Below the pieces are notes generated by a model. The model did no database searches. It had not been told where the DNA came from and saw only the letters and a program-made list of their open reading frames with translations. A stretch of DNA of 64,000 nucleotides from Portunus trituberculatus (Eukaryota > Arthropoda > Malacostraca > Decapoda > Portunidae): contig NC_059272.1 in NCBI RefSeq assembly GCF_017591435.1, forward strand, positions 4,252,292 through 4,316,291, in the 5' to 3' direction. The position numbers were made by a program, and so were the translations under genes. This document shows positions 1 to 63,222 of this stretch, one piece after another. Position 1 is the first letter of the stretch, and every line of letters starts with the position of its first letter.

Positions 1-911
1 CAAGTCTGGCATCACACAGGGACTCAAGCTGCAGAGTTGATGCCTTGTTATTCCAACAACAAACCCTGAACTAGCATCTCTTCAGCCACTATATTTTGTA
101 TTAATTGCAAACACATTTATATACTATTACTTATGATTCTAGGTTTTCTTTATGGCTTTTGACTTGATGATGGAACAATGATGCTGTAATAAATCTTTCA
201 TTCCACTTGGCAACTCATACAGGCCGTGTGGCAGTGTCTCCACAGACGTAGTAATCATGCCCTAATGGTGGTCAACCTCAGTGGGGTTGAGGTGGCACTG
301 TGTTTGCAGTTCTTATGAGTACAGCCAACATCCCAAGCACCATAGTCTGTATCCACTATGGCTCAATAAATTTATGGCAAGCTTTCACACTCCAGCAAAA
401 CTTAATACGAGACTCCATCAGGACACAGTTTATCTTGTCAGCTGCTGTTGTCAAATTAGCACAATAAGTAATTTTGCACACCACATAATCAAATCACAAG
501 CACACACAGGTACATAAGGCATCTTTGTTTTTATAAGTTCTAAAGTTAATAATTTTCCATATAAAGTACAATATATTTTCATATTACATGTGTACGACAG
601 TCATTTGATTTCACATACTTCCAGCAAACCACAGCCTTGGTCATTCTTCATGATAGCAGAAAATGAGCTATGACGCCATTTGCTGCCCAGTTTGCCCGGC
701 TGCTGCAAGCAAGAATGGTCACCGTGCTGGGAGAAAATTGTCATGTGATGTTGCTTTTCTTCTTCCATTTTGAATAATTCATTTGCTTGTTCTCTTTAAG
801 GACTGGCACCTCAGTGGGCCTTTTTCTTTCTTTTTTTATTGCATTACACCACACCCCCTCTTAACCCATAAACTGCACAATAGGTCATGCCCATAATGCA
901 CAACTATCAGC

Positions 912-942
<31 letters not shown>

Positions 943-1655
943 AAAATAATTTATACCATTACAAGATGAAAGACTGCATGGAAAAATACAGGAAAACTAC
1001 ACATTATGTAGTTCATCATAAACACCAGTTCAGGCATAGTGGTGTAGTAAAGTGCAGTGTTCCATCTCACTGGTAGATAGTTGTTGTGGTGGTGAGTGAG
1101 CTGATGGACAGATGGTTGTTGTGGTGAGGAGGAGGATGTTTAAACTATCTTTTGTTACAAAGAAACTATCTTTTGTTACAAAGAGCAGGTAAATATGGGT
1201 GGTATAGTGTTTTATGTTTTGTTTAGGGAGTGGTACTATGAACTTAAGATACCCTGAAGCTCTGCCAATAATCACTTAAGCGAATCAGAGACTGTCATCT
1301 CACATCACATCACGTCACAGCATCTCAAGGCTGGCTGGCAAAGTGGCGGCTGCAGTCAGTCAGTAAATCAGTAATGGTATAATGCTCTTTACCATGAAGC
1401 CAGGCAGGCACGGACTCAATACCAAGTTTAAAAATTGCTTTTACATCATATAATGTATATCACAGTTTACAGGTAAAGTGATACCTGCTAGGCAAAAATT
1501 AGCATCCCAGTACACATCATTGACACATATTTGTTGATACAAGTGTGGAAAGTTTTAAGAGAAATCATGGAAGTTCCTACAGCCTGAGCTATGGTTCACA
1601 CCTACACACCCCCAGGCTGAGCTGTGACTTATATATAATTTACGGTTAAAATAAA

Positions 1656-1705
<50 letters not shown>

Positions 1706-2480
1706 TAACAATAATAACAATAACAATAATAATAATAATAATAATAATAGTAATACTTCAATTAGTAACACTTCCAGTGTGTTAACTGCATAGTATAAAA
1801 CAATGTTGTATCAATCCAGGCTTTTTAACACTCTTGCTTGAAACAAAGCTGAAATAAAGCCTTACTCTTTATAGACAATGGACTCATCAGGTTCTTGCAT
1901 GTGTCATGAAATAAGATACTCAGTGATCAGGTTCTTGCAAGTAAGTGACAGGAAATCAGATACTAAAAGAACAATTACAGCTCACTCATCAGGGAAAAAA
2001 AAAAAGTGAGCACAAGCCTATGTCCCTCTTACTTGAAAAATATAAATAAATTAATAAAATAAATAAATAAATAAATGATAAATAAATAAATAAATTGCAG
2101 ATTTCAGGACAGCGCAAGTAGTGACAGGCAGGAATTATGTGAGTGAACCATGCAATGAAATGTTCAAGGACAAATACAGCTTACTTCCAAGTTAAAACTC
2201 CTGATAGCCTCATAAGAAATTGTCCCTGTTATGCAATGTTCAACTCAGGCTAGCAAGTGACCAGCAGGAAGGTATCACTACATTAGTCAGCTGTAGTGTT
2301 GAGTGTGCATATACCAGGACATTACCAGGAGGTCAGCATGTGATGGGTGACCTCCAACGATGAGACCTGGAGTGGTGTTTGTTCTTGCTCTCTAACGACC
2401 GACAGGTGCATGGGGCCTCCTGCCGGAGATACCTGGAGCGTATGTGTGCATGTGTATTTACAAGTTCTATATAACAGGGT
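1..2480. other. non-coding region downstream of eIF4H exon 3
   Basis: No supportable gene. Contents: an L2/CR1-like 3' UTR scrap on the plus strand (about 793-850), an A-run (908-937), an (AAT)n-type array (about 1649-1749) and an (AAAT)n array (about 2041-2095). It probably lies in an eIF4H intron, since the C-terminal exons are not seen. Short open frames here look random. Confidence 0.5.
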
Positions 2481-2620
<140 letters not shown>

Positions 2621-2835
2621 TACCTAGTTGTAGTTTTGCATGGCCAAGGCATTATGCTCATGTGGCCCTGTCTCCATTAACTTTTCTTTAAAACTATGCA
2701 CACTCCTTGCTGACACTACATCTTCCATGCCATTATGCTTCTTTGTGGAAAGCTGAATTTTTTCCCGTACACACTTGAAGCATCTTCCCATCCTCAACTT
2801 TTTACTATGACATCTTATGCATCTACTGGTGACTT
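2621..2835 (-). mobile_element. 3' tail fragment of jockey/CR1-like LINE
   Basis: Plus-strand TACCTAGTTGTAGTTTTGC is the complement of the LINE 3' end seen at 17220-17270. The sequence corresponds to the last residues and 3' UTR of the RT ORF; 5'-truncated. Confidence 0.7.
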
Positions 2836-2849
2836 CATCTGTGTGTGAG

Positions 2850-4310
<1,461 letters not shown>

Positions 4311-4473
4311 ATGAGAGAAGTAAAGGAAAATAAGGAGTGACTATGAAATAAATAAATAACATTTAAAGAATGGAAAATATATAAGATCAGGAGAGCGAGA
4401 GAGAGAGAACCAGACCAAAACAAACTATATAGGAATACATAAACCAAATTTCTACCACCATCACCAACCTCAC

Positions 4474-4624
4474 CTGCAATGTCCACCCTTATGTTTTTGT
4501 CAATGAACAGTGCCCCATCAAAGCTTAGCGCATCTTCCAGACTCTGCACATCTTCAAACTCCACATAGCAGAACCCCTTGAATTTGCCACTCTCGTTGTC
4601 ATGGACCAGTCTGACTGAGCGTAC
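4474..4624 (-). CDS. eIF4H: eIF4H coding exon 3 (RRM core)
   Basis: Acceptor CCACAG|GTACGC and donor GCAG|GTGAGG; 151 nt (50 codons plus one base). It encodes VRSVRLVHDNESGKFKG and continues through RNP1 (KGFCYVEF), the second helix (EDVQSLEDALSFDG) and the last strand (NIRVDIA). Longer open frames here extend into intronic pyrimidine tracts and are not coding outside these limits. Confidence 0.92.
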
Positions 4625-5647
4625 CTGTGGGGGAGGAGGGAGAGAAATCATTAGACGAAAGTAAGGCAAGACATAAGTAGCTGGTATATGGAAATAGAAG
4701 GAAGTAGGAAAAAGAAAAGAGTAAAGGTTTGAGAGGGTAAGGGCTGAAGTATGAGGTATTGTGGAAAGGAAGATGGATAAGGAATGTGTTAAGAGATTCA
4801 GGATGAGGAAGGAAAGGAATGAATGGGTGATACAGTAAATAAGGACTAATGGGCAATATGAAAGAGAAGAGAGACAGAGGTAAGGCAAATTTAAGGAAAG
4901 AGAAGGGTGAAAGGACACTGGGATAAGGAGGAGGAAAATAGGTGATATGGAGACAAGAGGACAGGAGGAAGTCAAGTGAGACATTAAAAAAAGAGAAGGG
5001 GAAGGAAAGGATAAAAAATACAGGAGAGAATGAATGTGTGTAGGGATGAAGAGGGAGAAAGAGCAAGTGAGATGACAGGAAGACAGGAGTTAAGCAGATG
5101 GTATTGAAAGTAAGTGATTGAAGCAAATGCAAGGAAGGAAGAAGGGAGGGAAGGATGAAATTAAGAGGATAAAATCTAGTCAAAACCAAGAAGGCCAAAG
5201 CAAAGCATTAAGAGGGAGGAGATGGAGAGAGTAAAGGTAAAAGTTAGAGGGGAAAAAAAGAAAAGAAAAAATGAGAAGGCAGAAACAGAGGATGGTGGAG
5301 AAAGATGGGCAGGAATAAGAAATAGGAAGCAGGCCCAGAGTGAGGAAGGAATGGATGGACAGGAAGAGAGTTTGAGGGAATAAGAACTAATAAAATAGGA
5401 AGGTAGGATCAAATAGTGATAAAAGTGGAAAGACAGGAACAGGAAAGAAATATGTGAGGTATGTAGGTTCAAGGAAAGGCAGGACAGGAGGAAAAGGGAA
5501 AGATAAATAGGAATAAGAACAAGAAAGACTGGAATGGAAAGTGGAGAGGAATATAATCATGAAGGAAAAGCAAGTGAGAGCAAAGGAAGTGGAGTGGAAA
5601 GTATAAGAAAATTTGCTTGGAGTTGAAAGCATAAAGGAAGGATAATA

Positions 5648-5743
<96 letters not shown>

Positions 5744-7974
5744 CTGTTGTGATTGAGAAATAGTGAAGGAAAAATGATATCTGGTACATGAGAACCAGCC
5801 TTGGAAAGAAAAAGGTTTTTATGATGGGAGATTTGCAAGGATAAGAGAAAAGGGAAGAAAGGATAAGGAGAGAAAGGGAGAGTGAAGAGGGACCTGAAAT
5901 GGATGTGTGTACAAATAATGGGTATGATGACCAAAAACTGATGAAATGGATATTAGAAAGGAAAATAAAAATAAAAACTAAGATAAGGAAAAACAAATGA
6001 AATAACCTGACAGGAGTGAATGTAAAAGCAAAATGTGTAAAAAGTAGTGTTCAAGATATTCTAGTATTGTGAAATACCAGAATAAGAAATAATATAAAGG
6101 AGAAATGAGAGGAGGATACAGCAGGAGTAGCAGTAGACAGTAAACATCTACACCTTTTCTCTATATATATTAAAACCTACAGACAGCTAATGCCACCTGG
6201 TTCTCTATTTTCAGATATCCTAAGAAATGATGCTCATCAAATATTAACTTCTAAGTACTAAAAATCTTTGCTAGATATTCAATACTTTTTGTTCCAGATG
6301 TCCAATACCAAATAACAATAATAGGCTGTTTTTTTTATTTTCTATTTTTTTATGCAAGACGGGAGACGGACCAAGAGCAACAAAAACTGGAAAAAAAGGC
6401 TCACTGGATTGCCAGTTCCCTTAAAGTTATTAAAAGTTTGCTAGAAGTGTGGGACAAATGTCTTGAAAGTGGAGCTGTAGTAGTCAAAGGTTAAAACTAA
6501 TCAGACCAACCCCACAACTCCTTAGCTGCTATGATCATCTTTCCTTATCCTTCCTAGCACTATAAAAATTGTTTGCATTGAGATGCAAAAGAGAAATATT
6601 GGAAAGATAGTTAATTTTGTCTTCTTGACACAGCAGAAATATTTACAAGAAACTATCACAAAAATAGCATCTCAAAAGTTTAACATTATTAAATGAGAAA
6701 ATATCTAGCAATGAAAGGGTTAACATCAACATCAGTATAATAATCTCTTCTCTATATATTACTACCATCACCACCCCACACAAACACCAGTCCTCACCCT
6801 CTCTTCCTTGAAGATCTGGTCAATGTCGCCCTGCACCACGCCCTGTGGCAGGTTACCCACGTAGGCGGTGTAAGGCGGCTCTGTGGGTAGCGGCTTGCGA
6901 GGACGTTGACCCCCATACCGACCTCCCTCATTGTACCGTCCTCCTCCACCTCCTCCTCCTCCTGCTCCTCCTCTATAGCTATTCCTGGGGAGGAAGACAA
7001 TGAGAAGGTGAAAACAATGTCATGGAGCATTACGGTGTGTGTGTGTGTGTATTTACCTAGTTGTAGTTTTACAGGGCCTGGGCTTTATGCTCGTGTGGCC
7101 CCATCTCTTTACCTACACTTATCCAATTTTTCTTTAAAACTATGCACACTCGTTGCTGACGCCACTTCCTCACTCAAACGGTGTGTGTGTGTGATTGTGT
7201 GTGTGTGTGTGTGTGCGCACGTGCGTGTGTGTGTGTTTACCTAATTGTATTGTACAGGATTTGAGCGGAGCTCATAGTCTCCTGTCTCCATATCCCCATT
7301 TATCTAATTTTTCTTTAAAGTTATGCACATTATGTGGTGCAACAACTTCATCAAAGCATTTCACTTTTCCAGTTATATGTGGAAAACTGTATTTTCCAAT
7401 ATTCTTCACACACTGCCTCTTCCTGATCTTCTTTACATGTCCTCTTGTCGTTCCAGCTGCTTTCACCAGCACCAGGTCTTCCTGGTCTATCTTTTCAATG
7501 CCATTAAATATTTTATACATTTTTATTAGGTACCCTTTTCCTCTTCTATCTTGTAAGGTAGACAGTACCATTTCCTTCAGCCTTTCTTCATATGTTAGGT
7601 CCTTTAGTTCCAGCACCATCCTTGTAGCTATCCTCTGGATCTGTTCTAATGTATGTGTGTGTGTGTGTGTGGGTGTGTGTGTGTAATTCACTGTTTGATC
7701 TGCTGCAGTCTCTGACGAGACAGCCAGACATTACCCTACGGAACGAGCTCTGAGCTCATTGTTTCCGATCTTCGGATAGGCCTGAGACCAGGGACACACC
7801 ACATCCCGGGACAACAAGGACAACTCCTCGATTTACATCCCGTACCTACTCACTGCTAGGTGAACAGGGGCTGCACGTGAAAGGAGACACACCCAAATAT
7901 CTCCACCCGGCCGGGGAATCGAACCCCGGTCATCTGGCTTGTGAAGCCAGCGCTCTAACCACTGAGCTACCGGG

Positions 7975-8037
<63 letters not shown>

Positions 8038-9324
8038 CTAGTTGTAGTTTTACAGGACCTGGGCTTTATGTGTGTGTGTGTGCTAAATCATAACAATGAA
8101 AATGTTCAGTTATACATAAGATTTCAGGAATTATGGAAATATGTTAGCCTATTCATTCCAAGACATTACCTACCATAATTACTCATGGGTAATTTTTTTT
8201 CTTCAAAATTGACATCTACAGTACACAATAATCATCTGTAAAATTAATAAACTACAATAATCTAAACCTATCTTAATCTAAATAACTTTAACCTTTGATG
8301 AAAATGTTTATTACTTCCATATCACCAATGTGGAATTAGTATTCCATATCAACAAGTTACATTTCATGTTTAAGTAGTGAGACATTTGAAAAAATCTTTT
8401 AACAATCTGGAGCTAAATATGTGGAAACCATTAAAAGCTCAATTGAAATATGTACTTTCTATACTTAACAACATGATGTTCCTCTTTCATTAACACTAAG
8501 AGCAAAAATAGTTGGAACTGCTTTTGTGAGTAAGTATATCACTAAAAACTGTCATAATTGCTTACTGAAGATACTGAAGCCAACTTATGAAAACCTAACT
8601 AACTGACCAAAACCATGTCCTCTAAGATTTACTGGGCACATTGATTGGATAATTGCAGCGTCTGTCACATTGCACAGCTGTGCTAATAATATTAGAAAAC
8701 AGGAAAACTACTGAAGCATGTGAACTGGATATTACACAAGTAACACTGGTTGTCTGGTATGTTCAGTGGAGGAAGTAAGTTTTGTTTGGTCATGTTGGGA
8801 ATGGTTAGGCAAGTCCCGTGTTTACTTGGACAAATCATGGATACAGTGACCATCATGCATAATGAATCAGTCCTTGCGCCATCAGTAACCAACGCGGAAA
8901 TGATGGTAGTGGGGCACAGAGCATATTTTGGCATGAAGGGACAATCTGGACCCAAAACAAACCTGCTCCTGGCCCCGCTGGTGCCCACCTGGCCCTAGTC
9001 CCCGCCAGGCACCACCTTCACACGTCCACACCCGTCAGGGAGGGATGGCGTGGGGGCGGAGCGGCCTGGCAGGGGGTTCAGCAGGCAGGCACGGGAGAGT
9101 GTACCATTAAAATAACAGCAGGAAACACTTCGCACCGCCAACAGTTTCACCGCAATATTCCATTTTCAAGAATGAAACGTTATTTAGGCGCGAGCAGACT
9201 GCTTCCTTCAGTGTCTCAGGTCACCATGCGTCAACCCTCACTGTGAATAAGGTGCCGAAGAGCGCGTGGTGGTCAAATTTGTTCAAGCTTACCGGGAAAA
9301 CTGATCATCGTAGAACCCTGCCAT
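4474..9324 (-). CDS. eIF4H: eukaryotic translation initiation factor 4H (eIF4H), 5' part of gene, three coding exons
   Basis: Known role: eIF4H is a small cytoplasmic RNA-binding protein that stimulates the eIF4A helicase during mRNA scanning. Seen: joining 9324-9293, 6984-6798 and 4624-4474 gives an uninterrupted frame of 370 nt with consensus GT/AG junctions. The protein starts MAGFYDDQFSRNSYRGG, runs through a Gly-rich segment of about residues 15-30, then PLPTEPPYTAYVGNLP (RNP2 of an RRM) and KFKGFCYVEF (RNP1), and ends in RVDIA, the last RRM strand. This order and spacing are those of animal eIF4H. The C-terminal Gly/Arg/Pro-rich half was not found below 4474 and is probably in exons off the left edge. 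The introns carry LINE and SINE debris and long microsatellites. An alternative would be another single-RRM protein such as eIF4B, but the PTEPPYTAYVGNLP context favours 4H. Confidence 0.9.
4625..6797 (-). other. eIF4H intron 2: very long purine-rich (plus) / pyrimidine-rich (sense) tract
   Basis: From about 4630 to about 6010 the plus strand is overwhelmingly A/G, so the gene-sense strand is polypyrimidine, and it ends at the exon 3 acceptor. It contains a (GA)n array at 5650-5741. From 6010 to 6797 the sequence is AT-rich, with an L2-like 3' UTR scrap (about 6360-6430, minus) and no gene. Confidence 0.8.
5650..5741. repeat. (GA)n microsatellite
   Basis: About 90 bp of pure GA within the purine-rich intron. 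Confidence 0.95.
6798..6984 (-). CDS. eIF4H: eIF4H coding exon 2 (Gly/Arg-rich segment and start of RRM)
   Basis: Acceptor CCCCAG|GAATAGC and donor AGG|GTGAGG; 187 nt (one base plus 62 codons). It encodes NSYRGGAGGGGGGGG, a basic linker QRPRKPLPTEPP, RNP2 TAYVGNLP and the first RRM helix (VVQGDIDQIFKEER). The Gly run is encoded by a GGA/GGT-rich stretch near 6945-6975. Confidence 0.9.
7036..7180 (-). mobile_element. LINE 3' tail fragment fused to (GT)n
   Basis: (GT)n then TATTTACCTAGTTGTAG, then the complement of the LINE 3' end down to CTCACTCAAACG. About 130 bp of LINE, 5'-truncated, ending directly in another (GT)n at 7181. Confidence 0.8.
7181..7652 (-). mobile_element. jockey/CR1-like LINE 3' fragment with (GT)n tail
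   Basis: (GT)n-like tract 7181-7240, then the complement of a LINE 3' end. The minus strand encodes IQRIATRMVLELKDLTYEER, GTTRGHVKKIRKRQC and IGKYSFPHITGKV, the RT C-terminal (post-catalytic) domain. Truncated at 7652 by another (GT)n. Confidence 0.85.
7685..7976 (-). mobile_element. tRNA-Val(CAC)-derived SINE, copy 1
   Basis: Head 7976-7903 folds as a tRNA: GGCCCGGTAGCTCAGTGGTT (A box), anticodon loop TTCACAA (CAC), GGTTCGATTCC (B box). It is followed by a body of about 215 bp containing CTAGCAGTGAGTAGGTACGG and GAGCTCAGAGCTC. Both ends abut (GT)n (7653-7684 and 7977-8034). The fused body shows it is a SINE, not a tRNA gene. Confidence 0.85.
7977..8080 (-). repeat. (GT)n array followed by a LINE 3' tail scrap
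   Basis: GT array 7977-8033, then TTACCTAGTTGTAG and about 35 bp of LINE 3' end, ending in a second short (GT)n at 8071-8080. Confidence 0.9.
8081..9292. other. eIF4H intron 1, proximal part
   Basis: AT-rich with nothing recognisable from 8081 to about 8690. It becomes more GC-rich from about 8930 to 9260, next to exon 1. No additional exon could be supported. Confidence 0.5.
9293..9324 (-). CDS. eIF4H: eIF4H coding exon 1 (start codon exon)
   Basis: The ATG at 9324-9322 sits in a strong Kozak context (CAACATGGCA). Ten codons (MAGFYDDQFS) plus two bases precede the donor CCCG|GTAAGC. The split codon CG|G completes as Arg with the first base of exon 2. This start was chosen because it reads in phase into exon 2 and lies about 66 bp downstream of a TATA-like box. 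The ATG 17 bases further on is out of frame. This coding exon is very short (32 nt). Confidence 0.85.
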
Positions 9325-9420
9325 GTTGTCTGTGGCCCGGCGAGAGTGGCCGAGCCTCGCGCCGCCCCTCGCGCCCTCGCTCCCTTTATACGACCCCGCC
9401 GCGCTCCCTCTGTGGCTCTC
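9325..9420 (-). promoter_or_regulatory. core promoter and short 5' UTR of eIF4H
   Basis: Directly upstream of the start codon is a GC-rich, CpG-rich block unlike its AT-rich surroundings. It includes TATAAAGGG (9390-9382), about 66 bp before the ATG. With usual TATA spacing the transcript would start near 9355, leaving a 5' UTR of about 30 nt. The TATA position is seen; the transcription start is inferred. Confidence 0.55.
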
Positions 9421-9762
9421 CGTACCCACCCATTTACCCCTTCATAATGCCCATACATTTACCCCATATATCATTAAGGGTAAGGAGAAGCACCAGATGC
9501 ACACAAAAGCCTTGCTTGCTGCGGACATGATCTGGCATGGTAGTGGTGGTTTATATATGAAATCTCTCGCAAAACAGATGCTTTTGATCCACGCTGATAC
9601 AACCATTGCTCCTGACCGTTTATGAAGTATTTGTTGGAATCATCTGTCGTCATATTCATTAAAATTCCCCTATTTGCTGTTCTATTATCAAAAGATACCT
9701 TGCTGAAGCCTTCTGGAAGTGTGTGGCCAGTTATGGTTTCCTTCACAAGCACTGCGTATTTA

Positions 9763-10307
9763 GGCGCGTTCACACGTGACAATATTCGACTGAAATTGCA
9801 CGTCGCTAGAAGTACCGAAACACGTTTACACATAACGACTGGGAAGTATCGGCTAGTTGGCGGGAGGAGAATGTAAACAAACTGCTACTCAACAAGATGT
9901 CTTCCTCTGGTGACGATGATGATTGCGATCTAATTAAATCATAACAAGTATTCAATCCTCACCTCCAACAACACCCTGTGTAGAGTGATACAGTCATCGG
10001 AGAATGGAAGCTATGTCATCGAACGTCGATTTGCGTAAACTTTTTTGGCTGTACTATTAAATTTTAAGGTCCCAGATGTACTCTTTTTCCCTCACCATCT
10101 TCAAAACCTTCTTCTCTAGTTAAATCTTTATATCAACACCACGTTTTCAGACCTTTCTCCGTGATGTCACAACGTAAACAAATTCACAGATTGACTAAAC
10201 AAGACTAACATGTTGGTTTTGCTTTGCAACTGTTTTTTCCAGTCGCTAGGCATATTCAGTCGGAAATTTCAGTCACAAATTGGCACTTGTGAACGCGGCA
10301 ACGCGCC
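9763..10307. mobile_element. PIF/Harbinger-like MITE (545 bp)
   Basis: Terminal inverted repeats of about 45 bp: left GGCGCGTTCACACGTGACAA, right end complement GGCGCGTTGCCGCGTTCACA, both continuing into GACTGAAATT. The element is flanked on both sides by TTTA, which contains the 3 bp TTA duplication expected of PIF/Harbinger. No transposase. It lies about 0.4 kb upstream of the eIF4H promoter. Confidence 0.65.
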
Positions 10308-11620
10308 TTTACAAGCTGCTAGCGCCGCTACTCGATGCAAGCATGTCAACTTGTCAAGTGATGAACCATTTGTCTTGTCACAAGAAAGGCAGCTTTTTTG
10401 CTCATGTCTGCAAAATACTCACAGGCTAGTGCGCGCTGCTTTTCTACTTAAGTTTTTTTTTTTTTTCATTACTAAAAATTGGCAATTTGCTAATGACAAT
10501 TAGGTTCATCGAGTAGAGGCTCGTCATTTGGCATTTGACTCGCATTTTTTCATGGAGATCAATAAATTTGGTGGTGAATTTAATTGTCTTTAATTTTTTA
10601 CGCTGTGTTGCGTACCGACACACACACCAGCAAAGAGCCCAAGACTCGTATAATACCGGTAGCAGCGTTGCAATTCCGTAGATGTGATCCCCGGAACATG
10701 TGAGAGAGAAAGAGAGAGTGAGAGAGGCCGGGAGTATTACGTACTCAATGGAGAGGCTATTTTTAAATGTTGCCACAGAAAGTAAAGTGCTATGCAGACT
10801 CACAGACTCAAAGACTGTTTAAGGACACACCATGTCCACTAGAGCTGAAACTGAGGTGGGATGCAGCTTGAGTGATTGAGATTTGCCCATGACTGTCTGA
10901 CAAATTGACAATACTGCCCATCTCTTGTAAACGAAAGACTTAGCGAAAGAAAATAATGTGTATATTGTATTTGGGACGGGAGGAATTACAGACTATAATC
11001 TAGGCTTCCTTGGTTGATTTCCGGCCATTTGGCGACCTCTCGACAGTCATACTGCGTATTGAAAGGAAAAACGTAATTGTGATTAACACTCCGCATGTAC
11101 TTAATAGAGAAGATACATACAGAACCTAGTCGGGAAGCAGAGATAGCCGGAGGGACCTTTATATTAGGACAGCGCCATTATCACTACCACTATCAGCATC
11201 AGTAGTATTCTCATAAGCATCATATCTACAGTAGCAGCTACAATCAGTTTCCCCTTTATTACTACTACTCTTTCTTCATTTTCATTATAACAGTAGAGAC
11301 CTAAAGATTGCTTTGTTAGCCCTTGCTGACAGGCGTTTCATTCTACCAGCTCCTCTATACCCTTGCTTGCCCTATTGTTCTCTCTGTCATGCTGTATGAA
11401 AGACATCAGTTAATGTGAATATCAATAACGAGATTTAAAGGGCCTACCAAGAGTGTATGATTTCACTGCACTAGTGGATGCAAAGTTATTTTCCCTATTT
11501 ATGCATTGTTAAGTGTAATATCTGGCTAAGGTGATATGAAGAGTATTATAATAGTGAGGTAAGTGTGCAGGACCTCGCAAGCAAGTGTAATCTATCGCAC
11601 ATGTCACAACTAGATGAACA

Positions 11621-11668
<48 letters not shown>

Positions 11669-12429
11669 ACTAAGAGCACACAGTAAGAAATTATAATAAT
11701 AAACAATAAATAAATAAATACAAAAATCAAATAAATAGGAAAAACAATAATAATAATTAAAACAAAAAAAATCTAGTAAATTGTAAAAAAATGCATACAA
11801 AGTAAAAATAAATAAATAACAATAATAAAAATAAAGTGAGCAATTCTTTTTTATTCTAGTTTTTCTGCCAGTGCATCAGCCAGAGGAATGCATTGATAGA
11901 CAAAGTTATCTGTGCAAGAATTCACTGACTTAAAAATCAATACAACAAATTAAAACAAAGCACATTTTAAGTCTGAATCAATCCTAAAAAAAATAAAAGT
12001 AGGTAACACACACACACACACCTGCAACAGGGACATAAAGAAGTTAAGTTTTCCTCATAGAAGCACCAAGGTATGGAATAGACTGGAGGGATAGGTGGTG
12101 TGTGCAAGAAATATTCACGAGTTTTAGGAAAATTTGGATAAAACAGTTATGGAGACATAACATTGTAAGCTTAGCTCCTCTCCTATATGTTATAACTAGA
12201 TAAAAACAACTAAGTGAACACACACACACCACTTTCAGTTTACTTACTGTATTTCAATACAGAACCATTAACAACTTAACATAACCCCACAATGAAGGAC
12301 ATAAAAATGGAGTGATAACATTTTTTTTTTTCTATTAATTTGTTACAGCAGTGTAGGAAGACATGAACATGAGTTCACATGATGGAAATATATGTAGTTG
12401 CCTCTTATTGACATTTAGCTAATATCCAG
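10308..12429. other. intergenic region between eIF4H and the MYBBP1A-like gene
   Basis: No gene recognised. It contains a short GA-rich patch (10700-10725), a (CA)n array (11629-11667) and AT-rich simple sequence (11690-11840). The part below 12430 includes the 3' UTR of the MYBBP1A-like gene. Two short (CA)n runs occur at 12007-12020 and 12219-12230. Confidence 0.5.
11849..11854 (-). promoter_or_regulatory. candidate polyadenylation signal of the MYBBP1A-like gene
   Basis: AATAAA on the minus strand, about 580 bp beyond the stop codon. No clearly better hexamer was seen closer to the stop, but the surrounding A-rich sequence makes a chance match possible. Confidence 0.25.

Positions 12430-63222
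<50,793 letters not shown>

Noticed and set aside
4599..5996. Several long minus-strand open frames rich in Ser, Leu and Phe
   Set aside because: They come from the purine-rich strand bias and (GA)n array, which removes stop codons. No family motif.
7903..7976. Functional tRNA-Val gene
   Set aside because: The tRNA-like head folds well, but it is fused to a body shared with 47121-47408 and lies between (GT)n arrays; it is a SINE head.
8692..8998. Coding exon in eIF4H intron 1
   Set aside because: Open frames on both strands without splice-site or motif support, and exons 1 and 2 already join in phase.
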